DNA from: Pseudocalidococcus sp964653145
GTDB lineage: Bacteria > Cyanobacteriota > Cyanobacteriia > Thermosynechococcales > Thermosynechococcaceae
Length of the DNA stretch: 64,000 nucleotides
Assembly: GCA_964653145.1 (NCBI GenBank)
Contig: CAZZCG010000007.1
Location: 67,555 to 131,554, forward strand
Reading direction: 5' to 3'
The position numbers and the translations under genes were made by a program. The notes under the pieces are model-generated. The model had not been told where the DNA came from and ran no database searches. It saw nothing but the letters and a program-made list of their open reading frames with translations. This document shows, in pieces, positions 17,259 through 26,227 of the stretch (the first letter of the stretch is position 1; every line of letters starts with the position of its first letter).

Positions 17259-20200
17259 ATGATCGGTAACGTTGGGACTGACCCAGGCCTGGGAGCAGCC
17301 ATACTCCGCGCCCCTTTAACCGTGACCCCAGATACCCCGATCAAACCTGCAATTTTAGCCATGACTGGTGGGCATAGAGAAGCAGAAACCCCAGGTGCCT
17401 CCACTCCCCGGACCCAAATTCACTCCGAAGCCCGCGCCAGTTGTATCGTGGTGGTGGATCAGAGCCGGGTCGTTGGCATTCTCACCGAGCGGGATGTGGT
17501 CTGCCTGAGTTGCCAAAACATTCCTCTGGATCAACAGCCCATTCAAGACGTTATGACTCAGCCGGTGATCACGCTTAAGGAGTCAGAACTCCGGGATGTG
17601 TTTGCCGTCGTCAAGTTTATGCAAGATCGAAAAATTCGGCATTTGCCCATCCTCGATGACCAAGAACACCTCTCGGGCCTGGTGACCCACGAAACGCTGC
17701 GATTATTAACTCGTCCCATTGATCTGTTGCGTCTGCGGACTGTCGCGGATGTCATGACCCAGGCCCTGTTCTGTGCCACCCCAGAGGATATAGTGCTGCG
17801 GATTGCGGAAATTATGGCGGATCAGGGCATTAGTTCGGTGGTGATTGCCGAGCACCCCAGGGAAAACTCACCAAGCCAAGCCGCCGATGTCAGGTACCCA
17901 GTTGGCCTCCTATCCGAGCGGGATCTAGTCCAATGCCAGGCCCTCGGCCTTAACTTTGCCACGACCCCAGTGGTGCAGGTGATGAGTCGCCCCGTATTGA
18001 CCGTCAGTCCCCAAGATAGCCTTTGGACTGTCCATGAGTTGATGGCCCAACACTCGATCCGGCGGCTGGTGGTCACTGGAAACCAGGGGGAACTGCTGGG
18101 GATTGTCACTCAGTCAAATCTTTTAAAAGTCTTTAATCCCTGGGAACTCTATCAGTTAACCGCTCTCCTGGAGGATAAAGTCAAACGGTTAGAAGCGGAA
18201 AAAGCCGCCCTGAGCCAAAACTACAGCCAAACCCTTCAACAGACCATTGAGCAACTCGTCACTGAACGCACCACGGAAATTACCAAACAGGCCCAATCGG
18301 AATCGGAACTGCTGCGACAGCGCCTCGAGTTTTTAGTCCATCACAGTCCTGCCCTGATCTACAGTTGCTGGCCCGATGGGGATTTTGGCACGACCTACGT
18401 TACGGAAAATTGTCAACGAATCCTCGGCCATGCCCCGGAAGACTTCCTCAACACCTCCAACTTTTGGCTCACCCACATTCACCCTGATGATCAAGCCTAT
18501 GTTCTGGCTCAGCAGCGTTTTGCCGTCACAACTTGCAGCAGTCAATCCTTGGAGTATCGGTTTTGGCACAAGCAGGGATACTACATCTGGGTGCGGGATC
18601 AACTCACTCCAATTAAGGATCCCCAAGGAAACGCCATCGAACTCATCGGCGCAATCTCGAACATCACCGAACGGAAAAACTTTGAAGAACAACTCCGAGC
18701 CAATGCCATCCATCTGCGGAATGCCCAACGGATCGGCCAAATCGGTAGTTGGGAATTTGACATCAAAACAGAGCAAATGGCCTGGTCTCAGGAAGTTTTC
18801 CGGATTTTTGGCTACGACCCCAGTGGCAAGCCCCCGTCCTATACGGAATTCCTATCTCTGATTCAGGCTGCGGACTCGGAGAACTTTCAACAGGCCCTTC
18901 AAGATTCCCTCTCCCAAGGCCGGCCCTACGAATTGGAATGTGGATTTTATCGGCTAAACCGGACGAAAGGCTTTTTCTTGGCCCGTGGGGAACCGGTGCT
19001 GAATCACCTAGGCGAAATTACAAAACTAGTCGGCACAATTTTGGATATCAGTGAGCGCAAACGCACGGAATTAGCACTCCAGGCCAAGACCGAAGAACTG
19101 GATCGCTTTTTCCTCCTGTCCTTAGACCTCATGGGGATTGGTTCTCTACAGGGGCAGATTCTCCGGGTCAACCAACAATGGGAAAAAACCTTTGGCTACA
19201 CCCAGGCCGAGCTTGAAGGTCATCACTACAGCGAATTTATTCATCCAGAGGACGAGGAAAACACCAGCGCAGAAATCTGTAAACTCCGCCAAGGGGAAGC
19301 CATCAGTGGGTTTATCCATCGGTTTCGGGCTAAGGATGGTTCCTATCGTTGGCTAGAGTGGCAGGCCGTTCCCAGTGGTCAGCAGGTGTTTGCCGTTGCC
19401 CGTGATATTACCGATGCCCAGGCCAACCAAGAAACAATTAAACGCCAACTGGCCGCGATTCAAATTGCCATTGATGGAATTGGCATTCTAGAACAGGAGA
19501 AATTCACCTTTTTAAACAATTCCCAGGTCAAGATGTTTGGCTATGAATCCGCGGAGGAACTCCTAGGACAACCCTGGCAAACCCTCTATACCCCCCCCGA
19601 AATTCTCCGGTTCGAGTTGGACATTTTCCCTACTTTGCGGCAGAAACGATTTTGGCAGGGGGAGGCCATTGGTCAGCGGAAGGATGGCAGTAGTTTTGAT
19701 CAGGGCTTATCCCTGGCCCTGGTGGATGATCAGACGATGCTCTGTGTTAGTCGGGACATTACCGCCCAAAAACAAACCGAAACAGCAATCCAAGAGCAGG
19801 CCAAGCGGGAACGGCTGCTCTGGGAAATTACCCAACGGATTCGACAATCTCTGAACCTTGAGGAAATTTTTCAGTCGGCCTGTGAAGATGTGCGGCGGTT
19901 ATTGGGGGCCGATCGGGTTATGGTTTTTAAGTTTGACCCCCGCGCCAACTTTGACCTCGGGGTGGTGGTGGCCGAGTCGGTCTTACCGGAATTCGTTTCC
20001 GCTCTCCATGCCCAGATCGAAGATCATTGCTTTGGGGAAAAATACGCCCCCCTCTACATGCAGGGTCGTTATGCGGTCATGCCGGATATTTTTGCCCTCG
20101 ATCACTGTCATACCTCGATCCTCTCCCAGTTTCAAGTGAAATCCAACATGGTTATGCCCCTAATCTGTGGGGAAGGTCTGTGGGGGTTGCTCTGTGTGCA

Positions 20201-21572
20201 TCACTGCCGGAGTCGGCGAACCTGGGAAGAGTCAGAAATAGAGTTAACCCAACAAATTGCTACACAACTTGCCATTGCCATTCAGCAGGCGGATCTCTTT
20301 GAGCAAGTCCAAGAGGAACTGCGGGATCGACAAAAAACCGAGACGGAACTCACCCTCCGCAACCAACAACTGGCCATCTCCAACGAGGAACTGCAACAGG
20401 CCACACGCCTTAAGGATGAATTTTTGGCCAACATGAGCCACGAGTTACGCACCCCGCTGAACGCAATTTTGGGCATGGCGGAAGGCCTGCAGGAAAAAAT
20501 CTTTGGCCCCCTCTCCGTCCAGCAATTGACCGCGATCAAAACCATTGAACGCAGCGGCTCCCATTTATTGGAATTAATTAACGACATTCTAGATCTGGCT
20601 AAGGTGGAGTCCGGGCAGTTGGAGTTGGAGAAAAACCCCACGGATGTTGCCGCCATGTGTCGAGGGAGTTTAGGGTTTATTCGGCAAGCGGCCCTGAAAA
20701 AGTCCCTGGCCGTGGATCTCCATATCCCCGAGGATTTGCCGGAATTACTGGTGGATGAGCGACGGATGCGCCAGGTGATGATTAATTTGCTCAACAACGC
20801 CGTTAAATTTACCCCTGAGGGAGGTCGAATTACCATTGAGGCCTCGCTTTTACCCCCGGAGGTGATTCCCGAAAGCCCCACCGTCACCCCACTCCTGCGG
20901 CTGGCCATCACCGATACTGGCATTGGTATTCCAGAGGACTATCGAGACCGCCTGTTTTTGCCCTTTGTCCAAATTGACAGTGCCTTAAATCGAAAATATA
21001 TGGGTACGGGCCTGGGCCTGGCCTTGGTGAAGCGAATTGTTGAGCTCCACGGGGGTCAGGTTAGCGTCACCAGTGAAGTTGGGGTCGGGAGTTGTTTCCG
21101 CGTTGATTTACCCTACGTTCCCCTACCGAATACAAGCCCGCCCACCGCCCCGGCACCATCCAATCCCAGCCCCATTTCCCCAGGGGAAGCTCCGAGCCAA
21201 GAATTAATTTTACTCGCAGAAGATAATGAAGCAAACATTAGTACCATTTCCAGCTATCTCGTGGCTAAGGGCTATCGGCTCATCTTTGCCAAAAATGGTC
21301 GGGAGGCGGTAACCCTTGCGGAAACAGAACGTCCAGATTTGATTCTGATGGATATTCAAATGCCCGAAATGGATGGTCTGGAAGCCATGGCGGCAATTCG
21401 GCAACTGCCCGCACTTCGAAGGATTCCAATTATTGCTCTGACGGCCCTAGCGATGTCTGGGGATCAGGAGCGGTGTCTAGGGGCAGGGGCTTCCGATTAC
21501 CTGGCCAAACCAGTCAAACTTAAAGATTTAGCCTTCAAAATTCGCCAATTACTGGCGGGCGTGTCACCTTAA
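17259..21572 (+). CDS. Hybrid histidine kinase: CBS x4, PAS x4, DXCF-type GAF, HK, REC
   Basis: This 1437-residue soluble sensor has four CBS motifs in about residues 10-300 (GILTERDV, DVMTQPV, GLLSERDL, QVMSRPVL). A coiled coil and four PAS domains (about 345-860, each ending near an ITERK/ISERK-type motif) follow. A GAF domain spans about 865-1030. The GAF reads like a cyanobacteriochrome: Cys950-His951 in ALDHCHTSIL is at the canonical bilin site, and D-H-C-F with Cys924 fits the second-cysteine DXCF motif. Next come HisKA with His1061 (MSHELRTPLN), HATPase (NLLNNAVKFTPEGG, GTGLGLALVKRI) and a receiver with Asp1365 (LILMDIQMPEMDG). No transmembrane segment is seen. It heads a five-gene signalling cluster. 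Bilin binding is inferred. Confidence 0.9.
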   Translation: MIGNVGTDPGLGAAILRAPLTVTPDTPIKPAILAMTGGHREAETPGASTPRTQIHSEARASCIVVVDQSRVVGILTERDVVCLSCQNIPLDQQPIQDVMTQPVITLKESELRDVFAVVKFMQDRKIRHLPILDDQEHLSGLVTHETLRLLTRPIDLLRLRTVADVMTQALFCATPEDIVLRIAEIMADQGISSVVIAEHPRENSPSQAADVRYPVGLLSERDLVQCQALGLNFATTPVVQVMSRPVLTVSPQDSLWTVHELMAQHSIRRLVVTGNQGELLGIVTQSNLLKVFNPWELYQLTALLEDKVKRLEAEKAALSQNYSQTLQQTIEQLVTERTTEITKQAQSESELLRQRLEFLVHHSPALIYSCWPDGDFGTTYVTENCQRILGHAPEDFLNTSNFWLTHIHPDDQAYVLAQQRFAVTTCSSQSLEYRFWHKQGYYIWVRDQLTPIKDPQGNAIELIGAISNITERKNFEEQLRANAIHLRNAQRIGQIGSWEFDIKTEQMAWSQEVFRIFGYDPSGKPPSYTEFLSLIQAADSENFQQALQDSLSQGRPYELECGFYRLNRTKGFFLARGEPVLNHLGEITKLVGTILDISERKRTELALQAKTEELDRFFLLSLDLMGIGSLQGQILRVNQQWEKTFGYTQAELEGHHYSEFIHPEDEENTSAEICKLRQGEAISGFIHRFRAKDGSYRWLEWQAVPSGQQVFAVARDITDAQANQETIKRQLAAIQIAIDGIGILEQEKFTFLNNSQVKMFGYESAEELLGQPWQTLYTPPEILRFELDIFPTLRQKRFWQGEAIGQRKDGSSFDQGLSLALVDDQTMLCVSRDITAQKQTETAIQEQAKRERLLWEITQRIRQSLNLEEIFQSACEDVRRLLGADRVMVFKFDPRANFDLGVVVAESVLPEFVSALHAQIEDHCFGEKYAPLYMQGRYAVMPDIFALDHCHTSILSQFQVKSNMVMPLICGEGLWGLLCVHHCRSRRTWEESEIELTQQIATQLAIAIQQADLFEQVQEELRDRQKTETELTLRNQQLAISNEELQQATRLKDEFLANMSHELRTPLNAILGMAEGLQEKIFGPLSVQQLTAIKTIERSGSHLLELINDILDLAKVESGQLELEKNPTDVAAMCRGSLGFIRQAALKKSLAVDLHIPEDLPELLVDERRMRQVMINLLNNAVKFTPEGGRITIEASLLPPEVIPESPTVTPLLRLAITDTGIGIPEDYRDRLFLPFVQIDSALNRKYMGTGLGLALVKRIVELHGGQVSVTSEVGVGSCFRVDLPYVPLPNTSPPTAPAPSNPSPISPGEAPSQELILLAEDNEANISTISSYLVAKGYRLIFAKNGREAVTLAETERPDLILMDIQMPEMDGLEAMAAIRQLPALRRIPIIALTALAMSGDQERCLGAGASDYLAKPVKLKDLAFKIRQLLAGVSP

Positions 21573-21623
21573 ACGTATCACCTTAGAAAATAGTTGCTCT
21601 CACTGGGACGTGGGGACAGTTCA

Positions 21624-22613
21624 ATGCCTCGGCGACGTGTGATTCCAATCCTATTACTACTCCTGAGTTTCCTGGCCATTAAAGGCTGTAGCCTCATCCC
21701 AGGCCTGGGTTTACGCCCCTTTAAAGTTGGCATGAACGATTGGCCGGGCTACCAAGTTGCCTTCTATGGCCAAAGGACGGGAATTTTTGCCAAGCATGGT
21801 CTGGAGGTGGAGTTTGTTCGCTTCAATGACCAGCAGGACAACATTCGGGCAACAATGCGGGAATTCCAGGATGCCAGTTTTGTTTCCCTTGCGGAGGTTA
21901 TGCAGGTGGACAGTGGTGCCCAGGAGCCTGTGTTTATTCTCGTGGTAAATATTTCCAATGGAGCTGATGGGATTGTTGCCACCTCAGGCATTGAACGGGT
22001 GCCCCAACTTCGAGGCAAAACCGTCAGCGCCAAACTGGGGACCCTCTCCCATCTAATCCTGTTGGAGGCGCTCCAGGCCAGTGGGGTCAAACCCGCGGAT
22101 ATTCAGATTGCCGATGTGGCCAATGAACGGGGAGCACTGCTGTTGCAAGGGGGGCAGGTGGATGCGGCTGTCCTTTGGGAACCCCAGCTAACGGAGATCG
22201 CCCGAAAAATTCAGGGCAATGTCATCTACACCACCGCCAATGTCAATAGTCTAGTCATTGATGGCCTGGCCACCCGTGAGGAACTGGTGCGAACCAAACG
22301 GCGAGAATTAATCAGTTTTATCCAGGCCTGGCTGGAAATTATGGAGGCTGTGACATCTAACCCGGAAGCGGTGTTCAAGGTCGTGGCGGAAGAATTGGGG
22401 ACAAGCCCCGCAGAATTTGCCGCTGAATTTAGTGGCCTGCTTCCGGGAACCCAAGCCATGAACTACGACATGTTTGTTAAAGGTCATTTGGCTAAAATTG
22501 CCACTCAAACCCGGGATCTCCTACTCAGTGACCCCCGCCATGCCCGAATTGTCCGCCGAGAGGTTCGCCTTGAACCCGGCCCACTTCAGGAAGCCACAGG
22601 AAACTGGCAATGA
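21624..22613 (+). CDS. NMT1/THI5-like substrate-binding lipoprotein
   Basis: The 329-residue protein has a lipoprotein signal (RRRVIPILLLLLSFLAIKGC, lipobox AIKGC) and a periplasmic type II binding fold of the NMT1/SsuA/TauA kind (KVGMNDWPGYQVAFYGQRTG, then GLEVEFVRF, and LRGKTVSAKLGTLSHLILLEAL). Such proteins normally deliver ligands to ABC importers, but no permease or ATPase gene lies nearby. Its stop overlaps the start of the next kinase gene (ATGA at 22610-22613), so a sensory role feeding that kinase is more likely. I chose the ATG at 21624, preceded by GGGGACAG, over a TTG at 21594. The ligand is unknown. Confidence 0.85.
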   Translation: MPRRRVIPILLLLLSFLAIKGCSLIPGLGLRPFKVGMNDWPGYQVAFYGQRTGIFAKHGLEVEFVRFNDQQDNIRATMREFQDASFVSLAEVMQVDSGAQEPVFILVVNISNGADGIVATSGIERVPQLRGKTVSAKLGTLSHLILLEALQASGVKPADIQIADVANERGALLLQGGQVDAAVLWEPQLTEIARKIQGNVIYTTANVNSLVIDGLATREELVRTKRRELISFIQAWLEIMEAVTSNPEAVFKVVAEELGTSPAEFAAEFSGLLPGTQAMNYDMFVKGHLAKIATQTRDLLLSDPRHARIVRREVRLEPGPLQEATGNWQ

Positions 22614-25033
22614 AAAAAACCATGTGGCTGAATCTCAACCTGAAACTGTCGCAACAACTACTGGGGAGTTTTGTTGGGGCGGGGCTGCTGCTGCAATTGA
22701 GTAGTTTAGGGATTGCCTATGTTTCTATCCGGAGTAATCTCAACCAACAGGTTTACGAGCGGGCTCGCGCCATTACCCAAGGCCTGGAGTACGCCACGGA
22801 GGGTCTGATCGAAACCCAAGACCAGGTGCTCCTAGAGCGGGTTAGTCAAAACTATGCAACCTTGCCCGCAGTGATTGAGGTGGCGGTGATTGATCCCAGT
22901 GGTACCGTTATCGCCCGCAGTCGTCCCCATAGCAGCCGCCAAGATGTACTTTTGTTTGCCGATGCCCATCCGGAGTTGTTCCCCAGTTTTACGCAGGTCA
23001 GTCGTACCGGCCAGGCCATGACCTTTCGCACCACCTTAGAGGGCAAGTCAGTTCTGGTGGATATGTTGCCCTTTAGCAGCACCCTGTTTTTTCGCGCCGA
23101 TCAGCCTCCTCCGAGTTTGACCCAGCGGCGGGGAGCAGCCCTAGTGATCATGAATCTGGAAACCATGGAACGGGTTCTCTATGAGAGTTTTATCGGTTCC
23201 TTGAGGGTGGTTTTGGCGGGGACGGTCTTGCTGTTACTGTTCATGGCCCTGGTTCTGAATCAGTACGTGTTTCGCCCTCTCGGACTGCTCAATTCTGCAA
23301 TTCACCAAAGTCAACGCCAACGCCAGTTTCATTTACCCCCCCTCCCCAACAATGAGATTGGCTTTTTTGGACAAACACTCTCCCAGGCCCTGACGAAGAT
23401 CAGCAACTACCAAAAACTGGAACTAGAAATTGCCGAGCGAAAGTATCAAGAAATTGCCCAGCGCTATTCCCTGGCAACCCGGGCCACAAAAGTTTGGATC
23501 TGGGATTGGCGGGTCAATACCGATGAGTTGGTCATCGATAAAGACTTCCAGGCCTGGTTAAACCCAGCGGCACCCCACACTCCCTGGCCCCTGGCCACCT
23601 TTAGTCAGTTCATTGCCCCGGAGGATCGCCCTGGCTATTTGGCGGCCCTGGATCATCACCTCCTCGGTCACACCTCAGAATTTAGCTATGAACATCGCCT
23701 CGTGCCCCACAATTCCCCGGACAATCCAGACCCCCCGCGCTGGTTTCTCTGTAAAGGCCAGGCCGTGCGGGCAGCCAGTGGTGAAGCCCTACAGGTGATT
23801 GGCACCATTGCTGACATTACCGAGCTAAAAACCGCCCAAACTGAACTCCTCCAGACCAACGCCGCACTCCAACGGGCCACCCGCCTCAAGGATGAATTTT
23901 TAGCCAACATGAGCCACGAACTGCGAACCCCATTAAATGCAATTTTGGGGATGACCGAGAGTTTAAAGGAGGCTGTGTTTGGGGAGATCAATAATCGTCA
24001 ACTCAATGCCCTGAACACCATAGAAACCAGTGCCAACCATTTGTTGCTCTTGATCAATGACATTCTCGATGTGGCAAAAATTGAAGCGGGGCAAATTGAA
24101 TTGGAGTACGGTTTTGTCTCCCCCTCCGAACTCTGTCGTTCCAGCTTGCAATTCATTGAGCAACAAGCAATGAAGAAGCATCTCAAACTAACCACCCAGA
24201 TCTCCCAGTTACTGCCGGAAATTTGGCTGGATCAGCGGCGCATGCGCCAGGTGCTGATTAATTTGCTCTCTAACGCCGTTAAATTTACCCCTGAGGGGGG
24301 CAGAGTAATGCTGATGGTGAACTGTTGGCAAGACCCAGACGCGCCCAAGCATCCCGGCTTTTTGCGGTTTACGGTGAAAGATACCGGTATTGGGATTGCA
24401 GCAACCGATATTCCCCGCCTGTTCCAACCCTTTAGCCAAATTGACAGCGCCCTGAATCGGCAATATACCGGCACTGGCCTGGGATTGACCCTAGTGAAGC
24501 AAATCGTGGATTTACACCAGGGGCAAGTGGGGTTAACCAGTGAAGTGGGACAAGGCAGTCAGTTTACGGTTGATCTGCCCTACATCACTCCCAATCAGCC
24601 CCAAAATCAGGCCCTACGTTTAACCGATTTTCCCCCTAGCCTAGGCCCCTCAAGCCCGCCCCTACAGTCCCCCTTGATTTTGATTGCCGAAGACAATGAG
24701 TCCAATATCCTCACGATTTCCAGTTATCTCAAGGCCAAGGGCTATCGGTTTTGTTTTGCCCATTCCGGTCGGGAAGCAGTGGCCAAGGTCAAGTCTGAGA
24801 AGCCGGATTTGGTCTTGATGGATATTCAAATGCCGGAAATGGATGGTCTGGCGGCAATGCGGGAAATTCGCCAAACCCTACACCTAGACCAGATACCGAT
24901 TATTGCCATGACCGCCTTGACCATGGAGGGAGATCGGGAGCGTTGCCTTGCCGCTGGGGCCACTGACTACCTCAGTAAACCTGTTAAACTAAGTTCGCTA
25001 TCCCAAATGATTCAATCCCTACTGTCCGTTTGA
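22610..25033 (+). CDS. Membrane hybrid histidine kinase: periplasmic sensor, PAS, HK, REC
   Basis: The 807-residue protein has a transmembrane helix at about 20-40, a periplasmic region of about 155 residues, a second helix at about 200-220, then a HAMP-like linker and a PAS domain (about 275-400). HisKA has His436 in MSHELRTPLN. HATPase (NLLSNAVKFTPEGG, GTGLGLTLVKQI) and a receiver with Asp738 (LVLMDIQMPEMDG) follow. The HK-REC half closely resembles that of the upstream kinase, suggesting duplication. The start codon overlaps the stop of the binding-protein gene, so the two are translationally coupled and may form one sensing unit. Confidence 0.92.
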   Translation: MKKTMWLNLNLKLSQQLLGSFVGAGLLLQLSSLGIAYVSIRSNLNQQVYERARAITQGLEYATEGLIETQDQVLLERVSQNYATLPAVIEVAVIDPSGTVIARSRPHSSRQDVLLFADAHPELFPSFTQVSRTGQAMTFRTTLEGKSVLVDMLPFSSTLFFRADQPPPSLTQRRGAALVIMNLETMERVLYESFIGSLRVVLAGTVLLLLFMALVLNQYVFRPLGLLNSAIHQSQRQRQFHLPPLPNNEIGFFGQTLSQALTKISNYQKLELEIAERKYQEIAQRYSLATRATKVWIWDWRVNTDELVIDKDFQAWLNPAAPHTPWPLATFSQFIAPEDRPGYLAALDHHLLGHTSEFSYEHRLVPHNSPDNPDPPRWFLCKGQAVRAASGEALQVIGTIADITELKTAQTELLQTNAALQRATRLKDEFLANMSHELRTPLNAILGMTESLKEAVFGEINNRQLNALNTIETSANHLLLLINDILDVAKIEAGQIELEYGFVSPSELCRSSLQFIEQQAMKKHLKLTTQISQLLPEIWLDQRRMRQVLINLLSNAVKFTPEGGRVMLMVNCWQDPDAPKHPGFLRFTVKDTGIGIAATDIPRLFQPFSQIDSALNRQYTGTGLGLTLVKQIVDLHQGQVGLTSEVGQGSQFTVDLPYITPNQPQNQALRLTDFPPSLGPSSPPLQSPLILIAEDNESNILTISSYLKAKGYRFCFAHSGREAVAKVKSEKPDLVLMDIQMPEMDGLAAMREIRQTLHLDQIPIIAMTALTMEGDRERCLAAGATDYLSKPVKLSSLSQMIQSLLSV

Positions 25034-25073
25034 CGGGTTAGCTTGGTCGTGTTCTTAACAAGTTGAGTTTGTC

Positions 25074-26222
25074 ATGGTTGCCCCAATCATTCTGGTTGTT
25101 GATGACGAACCCGATAATTTTGACGTCATTGATGCCTTTTTAGACGAGTGTGGCTACCAACTCCACTATGTGGCCAATGGGGAACAGGCCTTAACCTCGT
25201 TGGAAATTACTAAGCCCGACCTGATTTTGCTGGATGTGATGATGCCTGTCCTGGATGGGTTTGCGGTCTGCCAGGCCCTAAAACAAATGCCCCGGTGGCG
25301 CCACGTCCCAATCATTATGGTGACCGCCCTTGCCAGTAAGGAGGATTTAGCCCGTTGCTTAAAGGCTGGTGCCGATGACTTTATTGGCAAGCCCGTGAAT
25401 CGCCTTGAACTCCAGGCCCGGGTGCGTTCGATGCTGCGGATTAAGTCCCAATTTGACAGGATTCAATGGTTTTCCAACTCCCAACGCAACACGATCAATA
25501 TGTTGGGCAAAAACCTAACTCAACTGAGCCAAAGCATCGCCCGCAGTCTCCCCCACGAAATTAATACGCCCCTAAATGGCCTGGTGGGAACAATTGAAAT
25601 TTTGCAGGATGAGTTTGAGGAATTGTCAGCGGGGGAAGTGCGGGAATTATTAGGGATCTTGGCTGAAATGGCCGGCTGTCTAGAATCCCTATTGCAAAAA
25701 TTCCTGACCTATGTGGAGCTGGAGTTAATCACCAGTCCCGACCCAGCCCTCTCTCGCCCACCCATGACAGCCCCAATTGACCCCGCCCGGTTGGTGGATC
25801 GCCTCAATCACCAGGCTGGCCTACGCACACCAGATCTCAGCATCAACCTTCAACCCGCCACCATTGCCCTCAGTCCGCATTACCTCGATGTGCTGATCTC
25901 AGAATTGCTCAGTAATGCCCTGAAATTCTCGTTACCTGGGACACGGATTTCTCTGACTGGAATTGCCGATACTCAAGAGTGGGTTTTGACCATTACGGAT
26001 CAGGGGCGGGGGATGACGAAACAGCAAATTGCAGAAATTAAACCCTTTCAACAGTTTGATCGCCAAGCCAGTGATCGGCCGGGAATTGGCCTCGGCTTGA
26101 AAATTGCCCAGAAAATTGTTGAATTGGGTAAAGGTCGTCTTGTCCTGGACAGTGAACCGGGAAAAGCAACTCAAGTGCAAGTATCACTCCCCCTCAGCCC
26201 AACACAATCCCCTACGCCCTAG
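25074..26222 (+). CDS. Receiver-histidine kinase protein
   Basis: The 382-residue protein begins with a receiver domain (Asp54 in LILLDVMMP, about 1-125). A kinase core follows: the H-box is SLPHEINTPLNG with His161, the N-box is ISELLSNALKFS, and the G boxes are TDQGRGM and GIGLGLKIAQKIV. It has no sensor or membrane segment, so it probably acts as an intermediate, receiving phosphate from an upstream hybrid kinase and passing it on. It starts 40 bp after the upstream kinase and ends 5 bp before the REC-GGDEF-EAL gene. Confidence 0.9.
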   Translation: MVAPIILVVDDEPDNFDVIDAFLDECGYQLHYVANGEQALTSLEITKPDLILLDVMMPVLDGFAVCQALKQMPRWRHVPIIMVTALASKEDLARCLKAGADDFIGKPVNRLELQARVRSMLRIKSQFDRIQWFSNSQRNTINMLGKNLTQLSQSIARSLPHEINTPLNGLVGTIEILQDEFEELSAGEVRELLGILAEMAGCLESLLQKFLTYVELELITSPDPALSRPPMTAPIDPARLVDRLNHQAGLRTPDLSINLQPATIALSPHYLDVLISELLSNALKFSLPGTRISLTGIADTQEWVLTITDQGRGMTKQQIAEIKPFQQFDRQASDRPGIGLGLKIAQKIVELGKGRLVLDSEPGKATQVQVSLPLSPTQSPTP

Positions 26223-26227
26223 ATTTT

